Part shown: piece after piece, positions 1 through 8,963 of the stretch | How the letters are laid out: every line of letters starts with the position of its first letter | Numbering within the stretch: position 1 is the stretch's first letter | Source: an uncultured Clostridia bacterium | GTDB taxonomy: Bacteria; Bacillota; Clostridia; UMGS1810 | Length of the DNA stretch: 64,000 nt | Assembly (NCBI GenBank): GCA_934454585.1 | Contig: CAKSFP010000007.1 | Coordinates: 53,029-117,028 of the forward strand | Direction of reading: 5' to 3' | Notes under the pieces: model-generated | Databases searched by the model: none | What the model saw: the letters and a program-made list of their open reading frames with translations, nothing else | Told to the model about the DNA's origin: nothing | Position numbers and translations under genes: made by a program

Positions 1-111
1 TCGGCGCTTTTTGAGGCACTCGAGGGCAAAAATGACACAAAATCGTATGTTTGTGATATCGGTTTTAACAATGTGTACAATCTTTTTGAAAAATATGAAT
101 TTTCACATTAA
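1..111 (+). CDS. 3' end of an unidentified gene (partial)
   Basis: An open frame runs in from the left edge and ends at TAA 109-111, giving 36 C-terminal residues ending NLFEKYEFSH. A promoter for the next gene starts 6 bases after the stop, which supports a true gene end here. Too little is present to assign a family; no motif is recognised. Confidence 0.4.
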   Translation, partial: SALFEALEGKNDTKSYVCDIGFNNVYNLFEKYEFSH

Positions 112-116
112 AAAAC

Positions 117-145
117 TTGCATTTTTGAGTTTGTTGTGATATACT
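117..145 (+). promoter_or_regulatory. SigA-type promoter of aspC
   Basis: TTGCAT (117-122), 17-base spacer, TATACT (140-145), preceded by TGA so it also has an extended -10 element. The predicted leader is about 65 bases and contains a small AGGCAA/TTGCCT hairpin around 159-189. Confidence 0.65.
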
Positions 146-217
146 CATACTTGTGTGCAGGCAAACGAGACTCGAACGCGAATTGCCTAACTAAAAAGTA
201 AACTTCGGAGGTATACC

Positions 218-1405
218 ATGATTTTATCGGAAAAATTTTTGAAGATTAATCCGTCTGCAACTCTCACGATTGACGCAAAGTTCAAGCAGATGAAGGCTGA
301 CGGTCTGGATGTTGTCGGATTCGGCGCTGGCGAGCCGGATTTTGATACCCCGGAACATATAAAAAAGGCTGCCATAGAGGCAATTAACGATAACAAGACG
401 CGTTATACCCCGGCATCGGGTACCCTGGAGCTGAAAAAAGCCGTTTGCAAAAAGTTCAAAGACGACAACGGACTTGATTATGATCCGTCGTGCATTGTCG
501 TGAGCAATGGCGCGAAACATTCACTCATAAACGCTTTCGGTGCTATTCTCAACCCCGGCGACGAGGTTATTATTCCGGCGCCGTTTTGGGTGAGTTATCC
601 CGAAATGGTTAAGTACAATGACGGTGTGCCGGTTGTTTTACAAACAAAGGAAGAGGACGATTTCAAATTCACCGCCGGAGAGTTTGAGTCTGCTATAACT
701 GACAAGACAAAAGCGATAGTCCTTAACAGCCCCAGTAACCCCACGGGCATGCTCTACACAGAGGATGAACTTCGTGCTATTGCCGATGTTGCCGTAGCAC
801 ACGGAATATTCGTCATCTCCGATGAAATATATGAAAAGCTTGTCTACGACGGCAAAAGACACATCAGTATTGCGTCTCTCGGCGATGAGATAAAAGATTT
901 GACAATAGTTATAAACGGAGTGTCAAAGACATACGCCATGACCGGGTGGAGAATTGGTTATGCGGCGGCCAATCAACAGATTGCGAAGCTTATGGGAAAT
1001 GTTCAGAGCCACACCACATCCAACCCGAATTCCGTTGCCCAGGCGGCTGCCGTTGCGGCGCTCACAGGGCCGACGGAAACTGTTGAGTCAATGAGACAGG
1101 CGTTTGATAAACGCAGAAAGTATATGGTAGACAGAATCAATTCCATAGACGGCGTATCGGCAAGGATGCCCATGGGCGCGTTTTATGTGATGATGAACAT
1201 AGAAAAACTCATCGGCAGGACCATAGCCGGGGTTGAGATTAAAAATGCTGACGACTTTGCAAATGCTTTTTTGGACAAATGTCTTGTGGCTGTTGTTCCC
1301 GGAACCGGATTTGCCGCACCGAATTTTGTGCGTTGGTCGTATGCGACAAGCACAAAGAATATAAAAGAAGGTCTTGACAGACTTGAAAAATTTTTGAAGA
1401 TGTAG
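218..1405 (+). CDS. aspC: Aspartate aminotransferase (class I, PLP-dependent)
   Basis: This 395-residue cytoplasmic enzyme transfers the amino group between aspartate and 2-oxoglutarate, supplying aspartate and oxaloacetate. Seen: NPTG within NSPSNPTG, the SDEIYEKLVYDG strand, and the PLP-lysine motif SKTYAMTGWRIGY near residue 236, all diagnostic of the class I family (AspAT subgroup I-gamma). Length is normal. The ATG at 218 follows a CGGAGG site by 6 bases. The gene is monocistronic up to a hairpin at 1409. Substrate preference within class I enzymes cannot be fixed from sequence alone, but aspartate is the best call. Confidence 0.93.
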   Translation: MILSEKFLKINPSATLTIDAKFKQMKADGLDVVGFGAGEPDFDTPEHIKKAAIEAINDNKTRYTPASGTLELKKAVCKKFKDDNGLDYDPSCIVVSNGAKHSLINAFGAILNPGDEVIIPAPFWVSYPEMVKYNDGVPVVLQTKEEDDFKFTAGEFESAITDKTKAIVLNSPSNPTGMLYTEDELRAIADVAVAHGIFVISDEIYEKLVYDGKRHISIASLGDEIKDLTIVINGVSKTYAMTGWRIGYAAANQQIAKLMGNVQSHTTSNPNSVAQAAAVAALTGPTETVESMRQAFDKRRKYMVDRINSIDGVSARMPMGAFYVMMNIEKLIGRTIAGVEIKNADDFANAFLDKCLVAVVPGTGFAAPNFVRWSYATSTKNIKEGLDRLEKFLKM

Positions 1406-1408
1406 TAT

Positions 1409-1446
1409 AATTACAGGGTATGAAAAAATACCCTGTAATTTTTCTT
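1409..1446 (+). terminator. Intrinsic terminator after aspC
   Basis: Perfect 12-bp arms 1409-1420 and 1429-1440 around an 8-base loop, followed by a short T-rich tail. It lies only 30 bases before purB, and no separate purB promoter is obvious, so it may act as a partial terminator with read-through into purB. Confidence 0.75.
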
Positions 1447-1476
1447 GAATAAAAAACATAAAGAGAGGTATAGACA

Positions 1477-2907
1477 ATGCATGATACTTACGAAAGTCCG
1501 CTCAACAGCAGATATGCAAGCAAAGAGATGAAATATCTGTTCTCTCCGGACAAAAAGTTTACAACATGGCGCAGACTTTGGATAGCGCTTGCCGAGGCAG
1601 AAGCAGAGCTTGGACTTGGCATCACACAGGCGCAGATCGACGAGCTGAAAACCCATGTGAACGACATCAACTACGAAGTGGCACAGGCGCGCGAGAAAGA
1701 GGTGCGCCACGATGTCATGAGCCATGTGTACGCATACGGTGTACAGTGTCCCGGGGCAAAGGGAATCATCCATCTGGGTGCGACTTCGTGCTATGTCGGC
1801 GATAATACCGATCTTATAATCATGGCGGAGGCTATGGAGCTTATTCGCAAAAAGCTTGTTAATGTAATGAATGAGCTTGCCGCATTTGCCATGAAGTATA
1901 AAGACATGCCGACCCTCGGTTTTACTCACTTCCAGGCAGCACAGCTTACCACCGTCGGCAAGAGGGCGAGTCTTTGGCTGCACGAACTCTATCTTGATTA
2001 TCAAGAGGTTGAGCACATTCTGTCGAATGTAAAACTGCTCGGATCAAAGGGTACAACGGGCACGCAGGCAAGTTTTCTTGATCTCTTTGACGGCGATCAC
2101 GAAAAAGTGAAAAAACTTGACAGTCTCATTGCCGAGAAAATGGGGTACAAGGCGGTCTATCCGGTGTCGGGGCAGACATATTCGCGAAAGATTGATTCTC
2201 AGATGCTCTCAGTGCTCTCCGGCATTGCTCAGAGCGCATACAAATTCAGCAACGACATCCGCTTGCTGCAGCATCTTAAGGAAATTGAAGAACCGTTTGA
2301 AAAGAGTCAGATAGGCTCGTCGGCAATGGCATATAAGAGAAACCCCATGCGCTCGGAAAGAATATCGTCGCTTGCAAGATATGTTATAGCAGAGTCGATT
2401 AACCCGGCTATAACTGCGTCCACACAGTGGTTTGAACGCACGCTTGACGACTCGGCAAACAAGAGACTTTCAGTAGCTGAAGCTTTCCTTGCGACAGATG
2501 CTGTGCTTGAGATATATCTCAATGTGGTGGACGGACTTGTGGTGTATCCGAAAGTCATTGAGAGCCGCATAATGAGCGAACTGCCTTTTATGGCGACCGA
2601 GAACATAATGATGGAGGCGGTAAAGAACGGCGGTGACAGACAGGAACTGCATGAAAAAATCCGTGTGCACTCCATGGAAGCCGGCAGACAGGTCAAAGTG
2701 GAGGGCAAGAAAAACGACCTTATTGAGCGTATTGTGGCTGATGAAAGTTTTAACATAGATGAGGACAAGCTGCGCGCCGTGCTCAAGCCCGAGAACTATA
2801 TCGGCAGAGCAGCGGAGCAGACTGAGGAATTTATAAATGATTTCATCAGACCTATACTTGATGTAAACAAGGATATCCTTGGTGTCAAAGCCGAGCTTAA
2901 TGTATAA
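1477..2907 (+). CDS. purB: Adenylosuccinate lyase
   Basis: This enzyme catalyses two fumarate-releasing steps of purine synthesis: SAICAR to AICAR and adenylosuccinate to AMP. The 476-residue protein carries the fumarase/aspartase-superfamily signature GSSAMAYKRNPMRSE around residue 285, with the catalytic serine loop, and TSCYVGDN and THFQAAQ active-site segments upstream. The length and the AMAYKRNP form of the signature match the longer, eukaryote-like PurB subgroup rather than the roughly 430-residue B. subtilis type. An AGAGAGG site precedes the ATG. No other pur genes are nearby. Confidence 0.95.
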   Translation: MHDTYESPLNSRYASKEMKYLFSPDKKFTTWRRLWIALAEAEAELGLGITQAQIDELKTHVNDINYEVAQAREKEVRHDVMSHVYAYGVQCPGAKGIIHLGATSCYVGDNTDLIIMAEAMELIRKKLVNVMNELAAFAMKYKDMPTLGFTHFQAAQLTTVGKRASLWLHELYLDYQEVEHILSNVKLLGSKGTTGTQASFLDLFDGDHEKVKKLDSLIAEKMGYKAVYPVSGQTYSRKIDSQMLSVLSGIAQSAYKFSNDIRLLQHLKEIEEPFEKSQIGSSAMAYKRNPMRSERISSLARYVIAESINPAITASTQWFERTLDDSANKRLSVAEAFLATDAVLEIYLNVVDGLVVYPKVIESRIMSELPFMATENIMMEAVKNGGDRQELHEKIRVHSMEAGRQVKVEGKKNDLIERIVADESFNIDEDKLRAVLKPENYIGRAAEQTEEFINDFIRPILDVNKDILGVKAELNV

Positions 2908-3039
2908 TTGTTTCCTAAATGAGGCATGATTGATACAGAGATTTCCTGTAACTTTTTACTCATGTGCTACAACAGCTGACCGAGTGCAGTTCGCTTTTGG
3001 CTAAAACGCCTAAAAATGAGAAAATGCAATAAAAAGCTC

Positions 3040-3068
3040 TTGATTTTTTGCTTTTTCGGGCGTATAAT
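3040..3068 (+). promoter_or_regulatory. SigA-type promoter of the liv operon
   Basis: TTGATT (3040-3045), 17-base spacer, perfect TATAAT (3063-3068). It lies 48 bases before livK. The rest of the 2908-3116 gap holds nothing recognisable apart from weak hairpins. Confidence 0.75.
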
Positions 3069-3116
3069 AATAAAAAATTCTAAAGAGATTAAAAATTAAG
3101 AAAGGGATGGAAAAAC

Positions 3117-4262
3117 ATGAAGAAATTTATGGCTTTATTCATAGCTGCCGCCATGACTGTTTCACTTGCAGCTTGCGGCAACACGACAGACGGCGGCAAC
3201 TCAAGTTCCGGTGATTCTTACACATCGGGTAACACAGAGTTTGTCATCGGAGGTACCGGTCCGCTTACAGGCGATGCATCCAGCTACGGAGTGTCTGTTC
3301 AGGAGGGTGCCGCAATTGCTATTGAAGAAATCAATGCAAACGGCGGTCTGGGCGGAGTAAACTTCAAGCTTGACATGAAAGATGACAAAGCTGCTGCGGC
3401 AGATGCTGCAACAGGCTATGATATGCTTTACGAAGCGGGCATGAATATTTCTATCGGTTCCGTAACATCTGCATCTTGCGCATCGTTTGCTGCAAAAGCT
3501 GCTCAGGACAATGTGTTCTTTATCACACCGTCTGCATCTGCTGCTGATGTAATCAAAAATGACAATGCATTCAGAATTTGTTTCGGCGACCCCGACCAGG
3601 GAGTCCTCGCAGCGCGTGAGTTCAAGGATAAGTATCAGAAGATAGGTGCTATCTATGATACAAGCGACACTTATTCTTCGGGTATATACGAGGCGTTCAA
3701 AGAGGAGATGACAAACCTTTCTCTCGATTTTGATACACAGACATTTGACGCTGAGAACAAGAAAGACTTCTCAACTCAGGTTGAGGCGCTCAAGGATTGC
3801 GATGTTATCTTCCTTCCGATATACTATACCGAAGCCGGACTTATCGCAAAGACGGCTGTTGCAAAAGGCAGCAAAGCAGTTCTCTTTGGCTGCGACGGTC
3901 TCGACGGCGTTGAAGGTCAGGTTGACGCAAGCGTAACAAACAAGATTCAGTACATCACTCCGTTTGATGCTAAGAGCGCAGAACCGGCAACTGCTGCTTT
4001 TGTTGAGAAATACACTGCGAAGTACAACAAGACTCCGGATCAGTTTGCAGCAGACGGTTATGACGCTGTAATGGCTATCTACAATGCAATGAAGGCAGCG
4101 AATGTGTCTGATCCTACAATTGCACCTTCCGACCTTTGCGAAAAGGTTAAAGCGGCTATAACAGATACTTCATTCTCATACACCGGCGCTACCGGCAAGA
4201 TGACTTGGGATGCAAGCGGTGCTTGCAACAAAGAGCCTACAATCATTACTCTCGGAGAATAA
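3117..4262 (+). CDS. livK: Branched-chain amino acid ABC transporter, substrate-binding lipoprotein
   Basis: This 381-residue protein captures leucine, isoleucine or valine (or related amino acids) outside the membrane for the permease encoded just downstream. It has a lipoprotein signal peptide with lipobox LAAC (Cys20), a Ser/Thr/Gly linker, and a type I periplasmic-binding fold beginning FVIGGTGPLTGDASSYG, the usual LivJ/LivK opening. The ATG follows AAGGGATGG. It is first in livKHMGF and is separated from livH by a hairpin that should give it higher expression than the membrane genes. The exact ligand is inferred from the family. Confidence 0.92.
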   Translation: MKKFMALFIAAAMTVSLAACGNTTDGGNSSSGDSYTSGNTEFVIGGTGPLTGDASSYGVSVQEGAAIAIEEINANGGLGGVNFKLDMKDDKAAAADAATGYDMLYEAGMNISIGSVTSASCASFAAKAAQDNVFFITPSASAADVIKNDNAFRICFGDPDQGVLAAREFKDKYQKIGAIYDTSDTYSSGIYEAFKEEMTNLSLDFDTQTFDAENKKDFSTQVEALKDCDVIFLPIYYTEAGLIAKTAVAKGSKAVLFGCDGLDGVEGQVDASVTNKIQYITPFDAKSAEPATAAFVEKYTAKYNKTPDQFAADGYDAVMAIYNAMKAANVSDPTIAPSDLCEKVKAAITDTSFSYTGATGKMTWDASGACNKEPTIITLGE

Positions 4263-4344
4263 AAGTATTCTGCGTATAAGTCAGGCGCTATACGAGCACA
4301 TCGATGTTCGGATTTCGCTTGCCTAAGAGAAATAGAATTTTTTA

Positions 4345-4386
4345 ATGGTTGGGCGCGGTGAAACTGTGTCCAACCATATGTTTTTT
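4345..4386 (+). terminator. Intercistronic hairpin between livK and livH
   Basis: 8-bp arms 4345-4352 and 4370-4377, followed within 4 bases by T6 (4381-4386). It looks like a partial terminator that tapers expression of the permease and ATPase genes relative to the binding protein. Confidence 0.55.
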
Positions 4387-4402
4387 GGAAAGGGAAATCT
4401 TT

Positions 4403-5266
4403 ATGATAACATTAATTGACGGTCTCAGCCTTGGCAGTATATATGCCTTGATTGCCCTTGGCTATACTATGGTGTACGGAATAGCAAAAATGCTTAACTT
4501 TGCACATGGTGACATAATAATGGTCGGTGCGTACACAATATTTGTGACTATGGCAACTCTTGGTCAGCCGCTTGTTGCGGTTATCATGGCTGTTCTGGTG
4601 TGCACTGTGCTTGGCATATTTGTAGAAAAACTGGCATACAAGCCGCTTCGCGGCGCATCACCCCTTGCTGTGCTCATAACCGCAATCGGAGTCAGCTATC
4701 TGCTCCAAAGTTTGGCTCAGCTCATTTTTCAGTCAAAATCCCGTCCGATTCAGGATTGGTCTTTGCCGGATGTAGCGTTTCTTAAGAGCCACGGCATCAG
4801 CACATCTGCGGCGGTAACCTTGGTTGTCGGCGCAATAATCATGGTGGCACTCACTTTGTTTATTAAATTCACCAAGACAGGAAGCGCAATGCTTGCGGTA
4901 TCAGAGGATAAAGGTGCAGCTCAGCTCATGGGCATCAATGTTAACAAAATCATAACCATAACTTTTGCAATCGGTTCTGCACTTGCTGCTGTTGCAGGCA
5001 CATTTTATCTTTACGGCAGAAATGTCGAACCGACCCTCGGCGCAATGCCCGGCATCAAGGCATTCACGGCAGCGGTTATCGGCGGAATAGGCTCAATTCC
5101 GGGTGCCATGCTGGGTGGTGTAGTTCTCGGTATAATTGAGAAGTTTTGCCTCAGTATACCGGCAGTTTCACCGTACACCACTTCAATAGAGTTTGGTCTG
5201 CTTATCGTGATATTGCTTGTTAAACCTACGGGATTCTTGGGCAAGAGAAGAAGGGAGAAGGTGTGA
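4403..5266 (+). CDS. livH: Branched-chain amino acid ABC transporter permease
   Basis: This 287-residue integral membrane subunit forms half of the translocation channel. It starts MITLIDGLSLGSIYALIALGYTMVYG, the conserved LivH N-terminus, and keeps the AMGIN/QLMGIN-type coupling loop and the GGIGSIPGAMLGG signature near the C-terminus. The start at 4403 is chosen over an in-frame ATG 54 bases upstream because GGAAAGGGA lies just before it and family alignment begins here. The upstream residues would fall in the hairpin region. Its stop overlaps the livM start. Confidence 0.93.
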   Translation: MITLIDGLSLGSIYALIALGYTMVYGIAKMLNFAHGDIIMVGAYTIFVTMATLGQPLVAVIMAVLVCTVLGIFVEKLAYKPLRGASPLAVLITAIGVSYLLQSLAQLIFQSKSRPIQDWSLPDVAFLKSHGISTSAAVTLVVGAIIMVALTLFIKFTKTGSAMLAVSEDKGAAQLMGINVNKIITITFAIGSALAAVAGTFYLYGRNVEPTLGAMPGIKAFTAAVIGGIGSIPGAMLGGVVLGIIEKFCLSIPAVSPYTTSIEFGLLIVILLVKPTGFLGKRRREKV

Positions 5267-6429
5267 GCGATATGAGTAAATATTTTCAGAGTATCAAAAA
5301 AGGATATAAATTCAAGAACTATGCCAACTATGTGATAATTCTCGCACTGCTCGGCATCTTTAGCCTGATTATGTTCACAGGCAGCGTAAAACTCTCCATG
5401 GCGTCGCTGTTTACACAGATAGGTTTCAGCATCATTCTGGCGGTATCTCTAAATGTGGTTGTCGGTTTTCTGGGCGAACTCAGCCTTGGCCACGCCGGAT
5501 TCATGTGCATAGGTGCATATATTGGCGGTTTTGCGGCTGTTGGACTCTCGTCCGCCATTGATTCCAAACTGCTCGTACTCATCATAGCAATGCTCATAGG
5601 GGGTATTGTGTCGACGATTTTCGGTTTCATTATAGGTCTTCCGTCACTCCGACTCAAAGGTGACTATCTTGCGATAGTTACCCTCGCATTTGGTGAGATT
5701 GTGCGAAACATCTTTAAGAATCAAAAACTTTTCGGCGCAGCAATGGGCCTTAACACCAGCGCCGTTAAATACGACACAAGAACTTCACCGACGCTGTTTG
5801 TGGTTACATTTGTTGTGGCGCTTATAATGCTTATTGTTGTACAGAACTTCATTCGCAGTAAGCACGGCAGAGCGGTTACCGCAATCAGAGATAATGAGAT
5901 TGCCGCAAAGGCAATGGGCATAAATGTAACATTCTACAAGTTGTTTGCATTCATGCTTTCATCATTCTTTGCCGGAATAGCAGGCGTTATCTATGCGCAC
6001 TATGCCACACCGGTCAACTATTCTTTCTTTTCCTACAACTATTCAATCGAGATTCTGGTTATGGTTGTGCTCGGCGGCATGGGCAATATAACAGGTTCAA
6101 TAGTTGCGGCGACGGCAATATCACTCATAAACTATTCATTGCAAAAATATCTCTCAGGTAACCTTGCGGCGATGAAATACCTCATCTATGCGCTAATCCT
6201 CATCATTATGGTTATCTTCAGCAACGCTCCCGCACTTGCGGATTTTAGAAGGCGATTCAGAGATTTCTTTGCTCATATACTCAAGCTGGGCAAAAAGCAC
6301 GATCCGGCAAACATTAACAGTGACGAGGCGTCGTGGGACAGAATACCTACCAAGATCAGAATGGACGAATTGCTCTCGACAGATATAAATGTCGGTGACA
6401 ACAAACCGCAATCCAAGAAAGGGGAGTAA
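5263..6429 (+). CDS. livM: Branched-chain amino acid ABC transporter permease
   Basis: This 388-residue second permease subunit has the LivM hallmarks LSLGHAGFMCIGAY, GDYLAIVTLAFGEI and RDNEIAAKAMGIN. The C-terminal 70 residues after the last membrane segment are hydrophilic and charged. The start is either GTG 5263, overlapping the livH stop by 4 bases with AGGGAG 5 bases upstream, or ATG 5272; both are plausible. Translation is probably coupled to livH. It pairs with LivH to form the channel powered by LivG and LivF. Confidence 0.92.
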   Translation: MSDMSKYFQSIKKGYKFKNYANYVIILALLGIFSLIMFTGSVKLSMASLFTQIGFSIILAVSLNVVVGFLGELSLGHAGFMCIGAYIGGFAAVGLSSAIDSKLLVLIIAMLIGGIVSTIFGFIIGLPSLRLKGDYLAIVTLAFGEIVRNIFKNQKLFGAAMGLNTSAVKYDTRTSPTLFVVTFVVALIMLIVVQNFIRSKHGRAVTAIRDNEIAAKAMGINVTFYKLFAFMLSSFFAGIAGVIYAHYATPVNYSFFSYNYSIEILVMVVLGGMGNITGSIVAATAISLINYSLQKYLSGNLAAMKYLIYALILIIMVIFSNAPALADFRRRFRDFFAHILKLGKKHDPANINSDEASWDRIPTKIRMDELLSTDINVGDNKPQSKKGE

Positions 6430-6435
6430 ATTGAC

Positions 6436-7209
6436 ATGGAAGAAAAAATAATGCTCAAAACCGAGAATCTCGGCATCTCTTTCGGTGGATTGAAAGCCGT
6501 TTCAAACCTTAACATCAGCATAGCCAAGAACAGACTCTACGGACTTATCGGTCCTAACGGAGCCGGCAAGACCACGGTGTTCAATATGCTTACCGGTGTG
6601 TATAAACCCACCGAGGGAAAATTCTTCCTTGACGGTGAGGAACTTACGGGCAAAAGCCAGGAAACCATCAATCGCAAAGGAATAGCGAGAACATTCCAGA
6701 ATATAAGGCTGTTTAACAATATGTCGGTTGTCCGCAATGTAATGGTGGGTCTGCATAATCAGCCGGAGTATAAATGCAGTCCCTTCACAAGCATGGTAAG
6801 GTTTCCGCGCCACTTTGAGTGCGAAAACGATATGCGCGAAAGGGCAAAGGATATTCTTAAAATCTTTGGCTTATATGAGCAGAGAAACATCCTTGCGTGC
6901 AACCTTTCTTACGGCGAACAGAGGAAACTCGAGATTGCCCGCGCACTTGCCACAAATCCGAAACTGCTTTTGCTGGACGAGCCGGCTGCCGGTATGAACC
7001 CAAACGAGACGGCAGAACTTATGGATACTATCAGATTTATTAAGGATCATTTTGATATGACAATTCTTCTTATCGAACACGATATGAAACTTGTCGCAGG
7101 AATATGCGAAGAACTTACGGTGCTCAACTTCGGTCAGGAATTGATGCACGGCGACCCGAAAACCGTTCTCACGGCTCCCGAAGTTGTGACGGCTTATCTG
7201 GGAGAATAG
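6436..7209 (+). CDS. livG: Branched-chain amino acid ABC transporter ATPase LivG
   Basis: This 257-residue cytoplasmic ATPase energises the importer. Visible motifs are Walker A GPNGAGKTT, signature LSYGEQRKLE, Walker B LLLLDEPAAGMNP and the H-loop LLIEHDM, the usual LivG form with the extra AAGMN segment. It begins 6 bases after livM. Length and order are normal for the family. Confidence 0.94.
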   Translation: MEEKIMLKTENLGISFGGLKAVSNLNISIAKNRLYGLIGPNGAGKTTVFNMLTGVYKPTEGKFFLDGEELTGKSQETINRKGIARTFQNIRLFNNMSVVRNVMVGLHNQPEYKCSPFTSMVRFPRHFECENDMRERAKDILKIFGLYEQRNILACNLSYGEQRKLEIARALATNPKLLLLDEPAAGMNPNETAELMDTIRFIKDHFDMTILLIEHDMKLVAGICEELTVLNFGQELMHGDPKTVLTAPEVVTAYLGE

Positions 7210-7229
7210 GAAAGGAGAGTCGGCATATT

Positions 7230-7955
7230 ATGAATACAAAAAAACCGCTGCTCGAAATAAAGGATTTGCAGGTATACTACGGTGTTATCCGTGCGCTCAA
7301 GGGTATATCGCTCACGGTAAACGAGGGTGAGATAGTGGCGCTCATCGGTGCTAACGGTGCCGGAAAGACCACCACTCTGCACACAATTACGGGACTCATC
7401 CCGGCGTATAGCGGCTCCATAATGTACGAGGAGCATGACCTGACTAAAGAGGCTGCGCACAACATAGTCGCAATGGGTATGGCTCATGTGCCCGAGGGGA
7501 GACGAGTGTTCCAGGAATTGACGGTATACAAAAATCTCATACTCGGTGCATACACCAGGACGGACGGAAAACAGGCGATAGAGGAATCGCTGCAGAATGT
7601 ATACAGACACTTTCCCCGCCTTGAGGAGAGGAAAAATCAGATTGCCGGTACTCTCTCCGGCGGTGAGCAACAGATGCTTGCCATGGGCAGGGCGCTTATG
7701 TCCGATCCAAAGATCATCCTCATGGACGAGCCGTCGATGGGTCTTTCACCGTTGCTTGTAAACGAAATATTCGGAATAATAAAAGAGGTGTCGGACGAAG
7801 GTGTGACGGTTCTGCTGGTTGAGCAGAATGCCAAGAAGGCACTTTCCGTTGCCGACAGGGCATATGTGCTCGAAACGGGCGAGATAAGAATGTCCGGCGA
7901 TGCACAGGAGTTACTCAATGACAATGGGATAAAGAAAGCTTACCTCGGAGCGTAG
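7230..7955 (+). CDS. livF: Branched-chain amino acid ABC transporter ATPase LivF
   Basis: This 241-residue second ATPase has Walker A GANGAGKTTTL, signature LSGGEQQMLAMGRALM, Walker B IILMDEPSMGLSP and LLVEQNA, all typical of LivF. The start at 7230 is preceded by AAAGGAG (7211-7217). A longer reading beginning at 7104 inside livG has no homologous residues and is rejected. It is last in the operon and is followed by a strong terminator. Confidence 0.94.
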   Translation: MNTKKPLLEIKDLQVYYGVIRALKGISLTVNEGEIVALIGANGAGKTTTLHTITGLIPAYSGSIMYEEHDLTKEAAHNIVAMGMAHVPEGRRVFQELTVYKNLILGAYTRTDGKQAIEESLQNVYRHFPRLEERKNQIAGTLSGGEQQMLAMGRALMSDPKIILMDEPSMGLSPLLVNEIFGIIKEVSDEGVTVLLVEQNAKKALSVADRAYVLETGEIRMSGDAQELLNDNGIKKAYLGA

Positions 7956-7977
7956 GCTCAACGGTCGTATGTTTTAA

Positions 7978-8024
7978 CCCCTGCACACAAACCGCATTTT
8001 TGCGGTCAGTGTGCAGGGGTTTTT
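7978..8024 (+). terminator. Terminator of the liv operon
   Basis: Two-tier hairpin: outer 11-bp arms 7978-7988 and 8009-8019, inner ACCGCA/TGCGGT arms, then T5. It overlaps the last codon of the convergent AraC-type gene but lacks the A-run needed to work in the other direction. Confidence 0.85.
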
Positions 8025-8836
8025 AAGTTTGTTTTCAAAAATTCTGTCGGGGTTTTGCCGATGTATCTCTTGAACAGCTTTGCGAAGTACGACATATTTT
8101 CAAACCCGCATTTTTCGCTCACCTCTCTTATCCGGTAAGAACCGGATGAGAGCAACTTTTTCGCGGTTTGACACCTTATCATGTTGATATATTCAATCGG
8201 TGTGCTGCCTGTTGTTTTGGCAAATTCGCGTATGAAGTAGAACTTGCTCAAGCCGGATTGATTTGCAAGTTCGTCAATAGTCAGTTTTTGATCAAAATTT
8301 GCTTGTATATAGCCTATGGCAAGGCTTATGCCCATGTTCGACAAATCGGACACACCGCCCAAATTCGGAGTGCTGTAGTTCTCAGCTATGTATACCAGAA
8401 GCGACAGTACTTCACAGCGCAGAGCCGTACCGCGGTATAACCGACTGCGTGAATAGTCGTCCGCCAGTTTGTTAAATAAACCGACCGCCGCATCGCTCTT
8501 TATTATATGTTCAAACTTTATCTTGCTCGTATCCATGCCGTTGTACATACAAAATTCGCGATCGGGTATCAGACAGCAGTAGTCAAGATAACCGTCACAC
8601 CCGACAAAGTGGACTTCCTTGGAATTTACCGCAAATATGTCTCCGCACTCAAACGGATATTTGCATCCGCCGCAACTCACATAGCCGTTGCCGTATGCCG
8701 CATAGAGCAGTTCGATGTTTTCATGCCAGTTTCCGGGGGCAGGGGGAGTATTTGCAGTCAAAGTGTAGCGGCTGAATATGAATGGCAGGGGCGACATCTC
8801 GCTTGCGTGCGCCTCAAACACATTGTTGTTCGTCAT
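8006..8836 (-). CDS. AraC-family transcriptional regulator
   Basis: This 276-residue regulator has an N-terminal cupin-like sugar-sensing domain (NWHENIELLYAAYGNG) and a C-terminal pair of helix-turn-helix motifs (LTIDELANQSGLSKFYFIREFAKTTG and IREVSEKCGFENMSYFAKLFKRYIGKTPTEF). It is divergent from the isomerase/dehydrogenase pair and probably controls them in response to a sugar or sugar derivative. A GTG nine bases upstream belongs to the GAGGTGA ribosome site, so the ATG at 8836 is chosen. Confidence 0.88.
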   Translation of the reverse strand: MTNNNVFEAHASEMSPLPFIFSRYTLTANTPPAPGNWHENIELLYAAYGNGYVSCGGCKYPFECGDIFAVNSKEVHFVGCDGYLDYCCLIPDREFCMYNGMDTSKIKFEHIIKSDAAVGLFNKLADDYSRSRLYRGTALRCEVLSLLVYIAENYSTPNLGGVSDLSNMGISLAIGYIQANFDQKLTIDELANQSGLSKFYFIREFAKTTGSTPIEYINMIRCQTAKKLLSSGSYRIREVSEKCGFENMSYFAKLFKRYIGKTPTEFLKTNLKTPAH

Positions 8837-8857
8837 AAAATTCACCTCGTATCGAGA

Positions 8858-8936
8858 GCAATATTGTTATAATTTATTGCAATATTGTTTATTGCATTTT
8901 TATCTGTAATCATTATATAATGAATTAAGCAATAAA
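8858..8936 (+). promoter_or_regulatory. Putative AraC-regulator operators in the divergent intergenic region
   Basis: An identical 11-mer, GCAATATTGTT, occurs at 8858-8868 and 8879-8889, exactly 21 bases apart (two helical turns). Each contains the palindrome CAATATTG. TTTATTGC follows (8873-8880, 8888-8895) and its complement GCAATAAA lies at 8929-8936. The spacing and position fit tandem AraC-type half-sites. Binding is inferred. Confidence 0.5.
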
Positions 8937-8963
8937 TCAACAATAATTTTTGAGGTGATTAAA

